Shown in pieces: positions 16,042 through 23,042 of a DNA stretch of 54,878 bases (the stretch's first letter is position 1; each line of letters opens with the position of its first letter). The translations under genes and the position numbers were made by a program. This DNA comes from Clostridiales bacterium (GTDB lineage: Bacteria > Bacillota > Clostridia > Oscillospirales > CAG-272), in NCBI GenBank assembly GCA_016281775.1, contig JAEEJH010000091.1, positions 1-54,878 on the forward strand. Reading direction: 5' to 3'. Below the pieces are notes generated by a model. It was not told where the DNA came from. It saw nothing but the letters and a program-made list of their open reading frames with translations, and searched no databases.

Positions 16042-17343
16042 ATGCGGATGTACGATATCATACAGAAAAAACGCGAAGGACTTGAGCTTTCGGTCGACGA
16101 GATAAAGTTTTTCGTTTCGGGATATACGAAAGGCGAGATACCCGACTATCAGGCGTCCGCTCTCTGTATGGCGATATGCTTCAACGGCATGACCGACGCC
16201 GAGACCGCCGCGCTCACCGAGGCGATGATGAGATCGGGCGACGTTATCGATCTTTCGCGTTTCGGAAATCTGTCGGCAGACAAGCACAGCACCGGCGGAG
16301 TGGGAGACAAAACTTCTCTGATCGTCGCGCCGACGGCGGCGGCGCTCGGAGTGAAAATGGCTAAAATGTCGGGCAGAGGTCTCGGGCACACCGGCGGCAC
16401 CGTCGACAAGCTCGAATCGATACCGGGGTTCAAAACGACGTTGTCGGGCGAAGAATTCATGGATACTGCCGATAAAGTCGGCATATGTCTTGTCGGGCAG
16501 AGCGCGCATCTTGCGCCCGCCGACAAAAAACTTTACGCGCTGCGCGACGTTACCGCGACGGTTGACAGCATACCGCTGATCGCCTCGTCCATAATGAGCA
16601 AAAAGCTCGCCGCGGGCGCGCATTCGATAGTGCTTGACGTCAAATGCGGCAGCGGCGCGTTCATGAAGACGGAAAAGGACGCGAAAAAGCTCGCCGAGAC
16701 GATGATCGCGGCCGGCAAGGCGCACGGCAGAAACGTACGCGCTCTGATAACGAATATGGATATACCGCTCGGTACGGCGGTCGGCAACGCGCTCGAGGTC
16801 GCCGAGGCGGTAAGCGTGCTCAAAGGCGAAAAACGCGGCGATATTTACGATATCTGCGTCGAGCTCGCTTCAAACATAGTTTCGATGGTAAAAGAGATAA
16901 CGACCGGCGAAGCCCGCGCGCTCGTCAAAGACTGCGTCGGCTCTGGCAGAGCTTTTGAAAAAATGAAAGAGTGGATAGGCGCGCAGGGCGGCGACGTATC
17001 GTATATCGAAGACACGTCGAAGCTGTTCGGCAGGTATTGCAAACGCGAGATCAAAGCCGCGCAAAGCGGATATATCAGCGCGATGAATACGGAACAGATC
17101 GGCATCACCGCTTCTCTGCTCGGCGCCGGACGCATCAGGAAAGAAGATACGATAGATATGTCCGCCGGGCTTGAAGTGTTCAAAAAGACCGGCGACAGAG
17201 TCGGCGCCGGCGACGTGATAGCCGTTATGTACTCTTCGGACGCGTCAAGATTCGATAACGCGGAAAAAACTTATTTATCCGCGCTCACATTTTCCGATCT
17301 GCCCGTCGAAAAACCCGGGCTGATATTCGGTGTGATCTCGTAA
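16042..17343 (+). CDS. pdp: pyrimidine-nucleoside phosphorylase
   Basis: A 433-residue protein of the thymidine/pyrimidine-nucleoside phosphorylase family. It splits uridine, deoxyuridine and thymidine to base plus (deoxy)ribose-1-phosphate. Clear signatures are the phosphate-binding KHSTGGVGDKTS, MSGRGLGHTGGTVDKLESIPG, the helical YALRDVTATVDSIPLI with the base-binding Arg/Ser, and KCGSGAFMKT; the C-terminal alpha/beta domain is shorter in detail but complete. AAAGGAG lies nine bases upstream; the gene begins one base after the deoB-cdd stop. It receives the deoxyuridine made by the fused Cdd and passes deoxyribose-1-phosphate to DeoB. Confidence 0.96.
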   Translation: MRMYDIIQKKREGLELSVDEIKFFVSGYTKGEIPDYQASALCMAICFNGMTDAETAALTEAMMRSGDVIDLSRFGNLSADKHSTGGVGDKTSLIVAPTAAALGVKMAKMSGRGLGHTGGTVDKLESIPGFKTTLSGEEFMDTADKVGICLVGQSAHLAPADKKLYALRDVTATVDSIPLIASSIMSKKLAAGAHSIVLDVKCGSGAFMKTEKDAKKLAETMIAAGKAHGRNVRALITNMDIPLGTAVGNALEVAEAVSVLKGEKRGDIYDICVELASNIVSMVKEITTGEARALVKDCVGSGRAFEKMKEWIGAQGGDVSYIEDTSKLFGRYCKREIKAAQSGYISAMNTEQIGITASLLGAGRIRKEDTIDMSAGLEVFKKTGDRVGAGDVIAVMYSSDASRFDNAEKTYLSALTFSDLPVEKPGLIFGVIS

Positions 17344-17355
17344 AAGGAGGCTGAT

Positions 17356-18381
17356 ATGATATCATTTGAAAGCGATTATATAACCGGCGCGCATCCTTAC
17401 GTGCTGAGAAAAATGATCGAAACGAACGAGTCGGCGCAGCCGGGTTACGGCGCCGACGAATACTGCGAGAGCGCAAAACGAAAGATAAGAGAAGCCGTCG
17501 GTATCGACAGCGCGGACGTCGAATTCATAGCCGGCGGCACGCAGACGAACGCGATCGTGATCTCCACGATGCTTTCCGATCACGAGGGGGTTATCGCCGC
17601 CGTGACCGGCCACATCAACGCGCACGAAGCTGGAGCGATAGAATATACGGGTCACAAGGTCATACCTCTGCCGCATCGCAACGGCAAGATCGACCCGGTG
17701 CAGCTGCGGAAATATCTTGAAGACTATTACGCCGACGAGAGTTACGAGCACATGGTCTTTCCCGGTATGGTATATATCTCCCACCCGACCGAATACGGCA
17801 CGCTGTATACTAAAAAGGAACTTACGGAGCTTTCGGAAGTCTGCCGCAGGTACGGTATGCCGCTGTACCTTGACGGAGCGCGGCTCGCTTATGCGCTTAT
17901 GAGCAACAACACCGACGTGACGATTAACGATATCGCAAAACTCTGCGACGTATTTTACATCGGCGGTACGAAAGCCGGCGCTCTTTGCGGCGAGGCGGTC
18001 GTATTTACGAGAAACAACAAGCCGAAGCACTTTTTGACGAGCGTCAAAAAACGCGGCGCGCTGCTTGCAAAGGGCAGACTTCTCGGCGTTCAGTTCGACG
18101 CGCTGTTCACCGACGGACTGTTTTTCCGCATAGGCCGCCACGCGATAGAGAAAGCCGAAAGGCTGAAAAAGATCTTTTCGGATCACGGTATAAAAACGTT
18201 TATCGATTCAGACACGAATCAGCAGTTTCCGATACTCGATAACGAAAAGATGAGCGAACTGCGCAAAAAGATCGATTTCTGCTTCTGGGAAAAATACGAC
18301 GAAAATCACACCGTCGTCAGATTTGCAACGTGCTGGTCGACGACCGACGCCGACCTTGACGAGCTTGATAAAGCCCTTTGA
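17356..18381 (+). CDS. threonine aldolase / beta-eliminating lyase family PLP enzyme
   Basis: A 341-residue fold-type I PLP enzyme resembling low-specificity L-threonine aldolase (threonine to glycine plus acetaldehyde). Visible motifs are GYGADEYCESAK at the N-terminus, EFIAGGTQTNAIV (cofactor phosphate binding), HINAHEAGAIEYTGHK (ring-stacking His), YLDGARLAYAL (Asp to the pyridine N) and the Schiff-base Lys in YIGGTKAGALCGEA. It follows pdp by 12 bases with a strong AAAGGAGG site and is the last gene before a terminator, so it belongs to the deo operon. DeoC makes acetaldehyde; run in reverse this enzyme could use acetaldehyde plus glycine to make threonine (inference). Confidence 0.88.
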   Translation: MISFESDYITGAHPYVLRKMIETNESAQPGYGADEYCESAKRKIREAVGIDSADVEFIAGGTQTNAIVISTMLSDHEGVIAAVTGHINAHEAGAIEYTGHKVIPLPHRNGKIDPVQLRKYLEDYYADESYEHMVFPGMVYISHPTEYGTLYTKKELTELSEVCRRYGMPLYLDGARLAYALMSNNTDVTINDIAKLCDVFYIGGTKAGALCGEAVVFTRNNKPKHFLTSVKKRGALLAKGRLLGVQFDALFTDGLFFRIGRHAIEKAERLKKIFSDHGIKTFIDSDTNQQFPILDNEKMSELRKKIDFCFWEKYDENHTVVRFATCWSTTDADLDELDKAL

Positions 18382-18395
18382 CAAAGCATACGATC

Positions 18396-18437
18396 AAAGC
18401 CGTTTGATCCTTTGATTTGCGGATCAAACGGCTTTTT
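18396..18437 (+). terminator. intrinsic terminator of the deo operon
   Basis: Perfect 15-bp stem (AAAGCCGTTTGATCC / GGATCAAACGGCTTT) with a 10-base loop, followed by TTTC. It lies 14 bases after the stop of the last deo-operon gene. Confidence 0.9.
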
Positions 18438-18502
18438 CTATTCACTCGGTTCGCCCGCGGACCGTACGTCATATGCGAAGCATACGTCACGTTCGCAGGT
18501 CG

Positions 18503-18555
18503 CATCATTTGACGCAAAGCGTCAAACATCATTCCTCCTCGCGCGCCCCCTCGAT
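18503..18555 (+). repeat. 53-bp exact direct repeat, copy 1
   Basis: Begins CATCATTTGACGCAAAGCGT and ends CCCCCTCGAT; identical to copy 2 at 18718-18770. Contains a 19-base hairpin. Confidence 0.9.
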
Positions 18556-18717
18556 GAAATCGAGGAAACGGGGGAGGCAGAGGGGTTTGGGGAGATAGGA
18601 GGGCGGGGCTCCCCAAGCGGCGGTTTACCGCCGCACGGAAGTCGCATGGCGACACCTTATTCATTCGTCCCGAACGGGACGATCATCATGCGCGCAGCGC
18701 TCATCATGACGCAGTCT

Positions 18718-18770
18718 CATCATTTGACGCAAAGCGTCAAACATCATTCCTCCTCGCGCGCCCCCTCGAT
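18718..18770 (+). repeat. 53-bp exact direct repeat, copy 2
   Basis: Identical to 18503-18555. The flanks differ (GATGAAATCGAGG against GATCACAGATCGAGG), but each flank still closes a CCTCGAT/ATCGAGG hairpin, so base pairing is kept while the loop varies. Confidence 0.9.
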
Positions 18771-18960
18771 CACAGATCGAGGATTAGGGGGGAGGCAGAG
18801 GGTTCCCGGGGTTCCCCGAAAAAGCGATTTAGCTTTTTTGGGGGTTCACGGTTCACGGGTTTGGGGAGATAGGAGGGCGGGGGCTCTCCAAGGGCGGCGA
18901 AGCCGCGCCTATGTCGCGCGGCGAACCTCCGATACCGTTTTTCGCCGCCGGCGATTATAA

Positions 18961-18992
18961 TAAAAACGCTTCATTCTGTATCGAATGAAGCG
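18961..18992 (-). terminator. intrinsic terminator of the glycosyltransferase operon
   Basis: Stem CGCTTCATTC / GAATGAAGCG (18967-18976 and 18983-18992) with a 6-base loop. On the minus strand it is followed by a TTTTTA run and lies eight bases after the glycosyltransferase stop codon. Confidence 0.88.
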
Positions 18993-18999
18993 CTTACGG

Positions 19000-20334
19000 T
19001 CATTTACTCTGTTTGCCGGTATCGTTGACGTGGTCGAACGTCGTCTGGTCGCTGTGGGGTATCGGTTTCCAACCGAGGTTGCGTAAGAAGAACGCCTGTA
19101 CGTCCATTATGCACTGGACGCCGAGGAACAGCGGCCAGGTCAGTGTGATCAGTATTTTATGCAGCAGACTTACGTTTTTGATCCTTTTACGTTCGGCTAT
19201 GAATATGATGATCGCGCCGAGCGCGGTGAAAACGTAGGAAGCTATAAGATACCGCAGCCATACGAACAGCAGTCCGTTCGAACGGATCAGATCCGTCGAT
19301 TCTATGAATATCTGATACAGACTCGACGACCGGTCGATCAGCGGCGCGGTCAGCAGCAGTATGATCTGAAGGACCTGCAGAATCACGTACATCAGAGGCG
19401 AGGGCAGTATGTAAGCCGTTATATCGTATACCGATACTCTGTGTTTCGTATCTTTGGCAAACAGCTTTTTGACCATATCCTTGAATCGGGAATAGAATAC
19501 GAGCAGATGCCCTCTCGCCCAGCGGACACGCTGACGCCACATTATGTGAAGCGAAGTCGGCTGTTCGTCGTAGAATACCGCGGCGTCGCAGTAGCGGATG
19601 CTGTGGTCGCGTATCAGCTGATCCGCGGTGAATTCCCAGTCTTCGGCAAGCGAAACGTAATGCCAGCCGTCTTTTACTATATTCGAATTTATCAGATATC
19701 CCGTTCCCTGCACTCTCGTGGAACAGCCGGTGACGGTCCTGCCGCGGCTCTCGAACCGGCAGCCTACGGTGAAATACATACCGTACAGACCGGATATCAG
19801 GTTCGCGCCGAAGTTCTTGGAATTTCTGTAAGAGGTGATGACGCATTCTCTGCCGTAATACTCAAAAGCGTCGTTCATCTTTGAAAAATAGTCTTTATCG
19901 AGTATATTGTCGGCGTTGAAGAGGAAGAAACCGTCGAAATTCTGTGTGCCGTAATCTTCTTCGATACGTGAAAACAGGTACCGGAACGCATAACCCATCG
20001 TATTTTCTTCGGGGTTATTGTATTCGTAAACGTGCACGCCGTATTTTCTCGCCGCGTCGGCGGTTTTGTCGGAACAGTTGTGAGCTATAACGAAGATCTC
20101 GAGCTTATCCTGCGGATAATTGTTTTTCTGTATGCTTTCGATCAGGCCGGTGACGACCGATTCTTCGTTCCTTGCCGGGATTATCAGCCCGAATCTGTTT
20201 TTCTTTTCCGCTTCGGGGTACGTTTTTTTACTGAAAAGGCCTATGATCGCGTAAACGATAAAATGTATAAGTAAGGCGCCAAGCACGGTAGTGATTATAC
20301 TGAAAACCAACCGAACAACGTCTGGATAATTCAT
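19000..20334 (-). CDS. membrane glycosyltransferase family 2 (cellulose-synthase/NodC-like architecture)
   Basis: A 444-residue protein. An N-terminal membrane helix (about 8-33) precedes a GT2 domain with FGLIIPARNEESVV (nucleotide-sugar binding), LFNADNIL (the D-x-D-like metal site), SLAEDWEFTADQ (catalytic base ED) and QRVRWARG (the QxxRW motif of processive GT2 enzymes). Three or four membrane helices follow (about 310-410). Such enzymes polymerise or transfer sugars at the inner face of the membrane. It is 20 bases downstream of a diacylglycerol-glycosyltransferase-like gene, so a membrane or cell-surface glycolipid is the likely product. The exact sugar and acceptor are unknown. Confidence 0.88.
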   Translation of the reverse strand: MNYPDVVRLVFSIITTVLGALLIHFIVYAIIGLFSKKTYPEAEKKNRFGLIIPARNEESVVTGLIESIQKNNYPQDKLEIFVIAHNCSDKTADAARKYGVHVYEYNNPEENTMGYAFRYLFSRIEEDYGTQNFDGFFLFNADNILDKDYFSKMNDAFEYYGRECVITSYRNSKNFGANLISGLYGMYFTVGCRFESRGRTVTGCSTRVQGTGYLINSNIVKDGWHYVSLAEDWEFTADQLIRDHSIRYCDAAVFYDEQPTSLHIMWRQRVRWARGHLLVFYSRFKDMVKKLFAKDTKHRVSVYDITAYILPSPLMYVILQVLQIILLLTAPLIDRSSSLYQIFIESTDLIRSNGLLFVWLRYLIASYVFTALGAIIIFIAERKRIKNVSLLHKILITLTWPLFLGVQCIMDVQAFFLRNLGWKPIPHSDQTTFDHVNDTGKQSK

Positions 20335-20354
20335 CTCTTTTTTCCTTTATAAAT

Positions 20355-21512
20355 TTATTCCCGGAGTTCCGGATATACCTCGGTGATTTTTTCCCACAGC
20401 ACGTCCGCCGCTTTTTCAGAACCGAAATGGGCGTGATATTCTCTCGCCGCCTTGCGGTACGGTTCAAGCAACGCGGGATCTTCTGCGAATTTCACGATCA
20501 TCTCTACGGTTTTTTCGGGGTCGAGCTGTTTCATCGCCGAGCCGACCGTGTTTATATAATGATCCGCTATATTCCATTCAATGACCGTCGAACAGTTCGT
20601 GACTATCGCGGGATTGCCGAAGAACGTCGATTCGGCTATGATATTGCCGCTTTTGCCGCAGAACAGATCGGACGCCGCCTCGAGCTCGAGTATTTTTTCC
20701 GTAAACATATACGGCACGAATGTGATCTCGTCGGTTGGATGCAGCGTTTTGAAATAATTGAAGAGCTTTTCGTTCTTGCCGCATACCGGTATGACCGTGA
20801 CGGGTATGTGCAGTTTTACGATCTTTTTGCAGATCGCCGCCATTTTGCCGATACCGTAGCCGCCTTCCGCCAAAACGACGGTGAACTTGTCTTCGGGCAG
20901 CCCGAGTTTTCTGCGAAGCTCTTTTTTATCGCGGCTGATGCCGAACGCCTCGTTTCTTATGAGGAACGGAACGTATTTCAGGTTGTTTACGTTGAGTTTT
21001 TTATCTCGCAGACCTTTCTGATAACCGTAAGGCATGCTTATCATACTGAGGTCGCAGTGATATCTGAAAAGCTGGTTGAGCGTCGCGTCGGGGCAGTACA
21101 TTACGGTGAGCGGCTTTTTCTCAAGCCTTTCGGCGTAGTAGTTCGACGCCCAGTGCGTGCTGAACACGACGTCGGGTTCAAGCTCGCGCATATGCCTGAT
21201 CCCCTCTTTGCAGGCTATCGGCGAAAACAGGCGCATGGTTATAAACGTGGAAAGATGCGAACCTATCATATCGGATCCGCCGGAGAGAAACCAGCCGATC
21301 GCGGGATTGCGGTTATATATCCTAACCTGCTTCGATATCATCTGCTCGTATTTTTTCAAATGAGGTTCGCCGGTCTCGGTAAAGAATTTCGACGATACGA
21401 CTTCGACTTTGTCGCCGTACTTTTCTCTGAAAGTCTGGTCTATGGATTTCATAGGCATGATATGACCGAATCCGGCTTCGACGTACGGAAATAGTACTCT
21501 TATTTTTTTCAA
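20355..21512 (-). CDS. glycosyltransferase, MGDG-synthase/UgtP-like (GT28 family)
   Basis: A 385-residue GT-B fold enzyme. The N-terminus FPYVEAGFGHIMPMKSI contains the loop found in diacylglycerol glycosyltransferases. The C-terminal nucleotide-sugar domain shows VVLAEGGYGIGKMA, VIPVCGKNEKL, and DLFCGKSGNIIAESTFFGNPAIV, which matches the donor-binding segment of MurG and UgtP. Relatives add glucose or galactose to diacylglycerol on the cytoplasmic membrane face. The start is a TTG at 21512 with GAGGG six bases upstream. Twenty bases before the GT2 gene; a promoter is visible upstream. Possible alternatives are other lipid or lipid-linked acceptors. Confidence 0.85.
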   Translation of the reverse strand: MKKIRVLFPYVEAGFGHIMPMKSIDQTFREKYGDKVEVVSSKFFTETGEPHLKKYEQMISKQVRIYNRNPAIGWFLSGGSDMIGSHLSTFITMRLFSPIACKEGIRHMRELEPDVVFSTHWASNYYAERLEKKPLTVMYCPDATLNQLFRYHCDLSMISMPYGYQKGLRDKKLNVNNLKYVPFLIRNEAFGISRDKKELRRKLGLPEDKFTVVLAEGGYGIGKMAAICKKIVKLHIPVTVIPVCGKNEKLFNYFKTLHPTDEITFVPYMFTEKILELEAASDLFCGKSGNIIAESTFFGNPAIVTNCSTVIEWNIADHYINTVGSAMKQLDPEKTVEMIVKFAEDPALLEPYRKAAREYHAHFGSEKAADVLWEKITEVYPELRE

Positions 21513-21629
21513 CCGTTTCCCTCGCTTTCAACATTTTTGCCGCAGAAAACCCTTACCGCGCAAAATGCGGCAACCGGTTTTCACGTTAAAATCCGAAAAC
21601 AACGAATTTTGAACTATTTTGTTTTTTTT

Positions 21630-21658
21630 ATTGTACCACATAAAAATCTTTTTGTCAA
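21630..21658 (-). promoter_or_regulatory. promoter of the two glycosyltransferase genes
   Basis: Minus strand -35 TTGACA (21653-21658), 17-base spacer, -10 TACAAT (21630-21635). Confidence 0.75.
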
Positions 21659-21759
21659 TCGGTTTTTGTTTTTCTCTGAAAATCTTTTCGTTTTTTCTCA
21701 AAAAAGCGTTTTTGCCGTTTATATTTTATTTTTTGAAATTTATTTTTCTATTTTCTGAC

Positions 21760-21788
21760 TTGAAAATTCATAAAAGCCGTGATATAAT
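21760..21788 (+). promoter_or_regulatory. promoter of the acyltransferase operon
   Basis: -35 TTGAAA (21760-21765), 17-base spacer, -10 TATAAT (21783-21788). Start of transcription near 21795 gives a leader of about 40 bases with no clear Shine-Dalgarno before ATG 21834. Confidence 0.78.
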
Positions 21789-21833
21789 TTATATAATATC
21801 TTACGAAAATCAATTCTATATCAATGTAAACGT

Positions 21834-23042
21834 ATGGGTAAGAAAACATGGATCAAGCCGCATCACAAAACGGTGCGCAACACGGCTAACGTTCTGTTCG
21901 GGCCGTTCGTAAAACTGAAATATAACGTCAGACCGGAAAAATTCGACGTCTCGGACAAACAGCCGTACCTGATACTGTATAACCATCAGACGCCGTTCGA
22001 TCAGTTTTTTGTCGGCATATCGTTCGACACGCCGATCTACTACGTAGCCTCGGAGGATATTTTTTCAAACGGCTTCGTTTCGGAACTGATACGCAAGCTC
22101 GTCGCGCCGATACCGATAGCGAAAGGGACTAACGACGCCGGATCAATACTTAAGTGCATCCGTGTGGCGAGAGAGGGCGGCACGATCGCAATGGCTCCCG
22201 AAGGCAACCGGACTTACAGCGGCAGGACCGGGCACATGGCGGAAGCCGTCGTACCTCTCGCGCGGAAACTCGGTCTGCCGATAGCGCTCTACCGTATCGA
22301 AGGCGGATACGGCAAAAACCCGAGATGGAGCGACAAAGTGCGGCGCGGTAAAATGAGGGCGTACGTTTACGGCGTGATCAAGCCGGAAGAATACGGCGCT
22401 ATGACCGACGCCGAGATGTTCGGGCGGATCAAAGAAGGGCTTTACGTCGACGAAAACCGCGACACGGGCGTTTACGGATCGAACAGACGCGCCGAATATA
22501 TCGAAAGAGCCATATACGTCTGCCCGTTCTGCGGTCTGTCGGAATTCAGAAGCAAGGGCAATTTCGTCACCTGCGAAAAATGCGGCAGAAAGATCGAATA
22601 CCGCGCGGACAAAAAGTTAAAGGGAGTCGGTTTCGACTTTCCGTTCGAATACTTCGGCCAGTGGTACGACTACCAGAACGGATTCATACTGGGTCTCGAT
22701 CCTTCCGATTACACAACCGAGCCGTTATATACGGACAAAGTCGATATATACGAGGTAGAACTCTATAAAAGAAAAAAGCCGTTTATGAAAGGCGCGGAGC
22801 TTTCTCTGTACGGCGACCGTGCGGTCATGAGCGGCAAAGGAGCGGAACCCGTTGTGATACCGTTTTCGGCAATGACGTCGGCCGCCGTGCTCGGCAGGAA
22901 CAAGCTCAATATTTACCGTAGCGGTACCGTGTACCAGATCAAAGGCGGCAAACGGTTCAACGCGCTGAAATATATGAATTTCTATTATCTCTATATAAAT
23001 AAAGAGAAGGACAGCGAAAATGGAGAATTTCTGGGACTTTAA
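21834..23042 (+). CDS. PlsC-type acyltransferase with C-terminal zinc ribbon and PH-like region
   Basis: A 402-residue protein. Residues 20-200 are a lysophosphatidate acyltransferase domain: NHQTPFDQF gives the catalytic H-x4-D (His51, Asp56) and APEGNRTYSG the glycerophosphate-binding motif. An unusual tail follows: a zinc ribbon with CPFC and CEKC (Cys230/233/247/250), then FPFEYFGQWYDYQ and a beta-rich region that resembles a PH-like domain (about 285-395). PlsC enzymes acylate lysophosphatidic acid at the membrane. The zinc ribbon suggests protein or nucleic-acid contact or a regulatory role (inference). No clear ribosome site precedes the ATG. The next gene starts 23 bases before its end. 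Its neighbour on the other strand is a glycolipid synthase, giving a lipid-themed region. Confidence 0.85.
   Translation: MGKKTWIKPHHKTVRNTANVLFGPFVKLKYNVRPEKFDVSDKQPYLILYNHQTPFDQFFVGISFDTPIYYVASEDIFSNGFVSELIRKLVAPIPIAKGTNDAGSILKCIRVAREGGTIAMAPEGNRTYSGRTGHMAEAVVPLARKLGLPIALYRIEGGYGKNPRWSDKVRRGKMRAYVYGVIKPEEYGAMTDAEMFGRIKEGLYVDENRDTGVYGSNRRAEYIERAIYVCPFCGLSEFRSKGNFVTCEKCGRKIEYRADKKLKGVGFDFPFEYFGQWYDYQNGFILGLDPSDYTTEPLYTDKVDIYEVELYKRKKPFMKGAELSLYGDRAVMSGKGAEPVVIPFSAMTSAAVLGRNKLNIYRSGTVYQIKGGKRFNALKYMNFYYLYINKEKDSENGEFLGL

Larger units (their letters stand above)
18440..18955. repeat. mosaic of short palindromes and direct repeats
   Basis: About 500 bases without a credible gene. It is built of small hairpins with 3-4-base loops: TATGC-gaa-GCATA, TTTGACGC-aaa-GCGTCAAA (twice), GGCGG-ttta-CCGCC, GTCGC-atg-GCGAC, CGTCCC-ga-ac-GGGACG and AAAAGCG-attt-AGCTTTT, often spaced by CATCAT. 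A 53-base segment is repeated exactly (18503-18555 and 18718-18770), as is a 26-base G-rich segment (18583-18608 and 18857-18882). Parts recur near 30.6 kb. It looks like a dispersed non-coding repeat; no transposase is present. The ORF track entry over it (18412-18960) is a repeat artefact. Confidence 0.8.
21513..21833. other. AT-rich divergent intergenic region
   Basis: Holds two outward-facing promoters (listed separately), long T-tracts (21618-21760), and an 8-bp inverted repeat TTGCCGCA/TGCGGCAA (21537-21544, 21566-21573) in the leader of the minus-strand glycosyltransferase. No gene is seen; the ORF track entries here are translations of T-tracts. Confidence 0.7.

Noticed and set aside
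18412-18960. 182-residue ORF in the 18.5 kb repeat region
   Set aside because: It translates hairpin repeats, is rich in Arg/Gly/Ser, has no ribosome site, and its frame crosses the 53-bp repeats; treated as non-coding.
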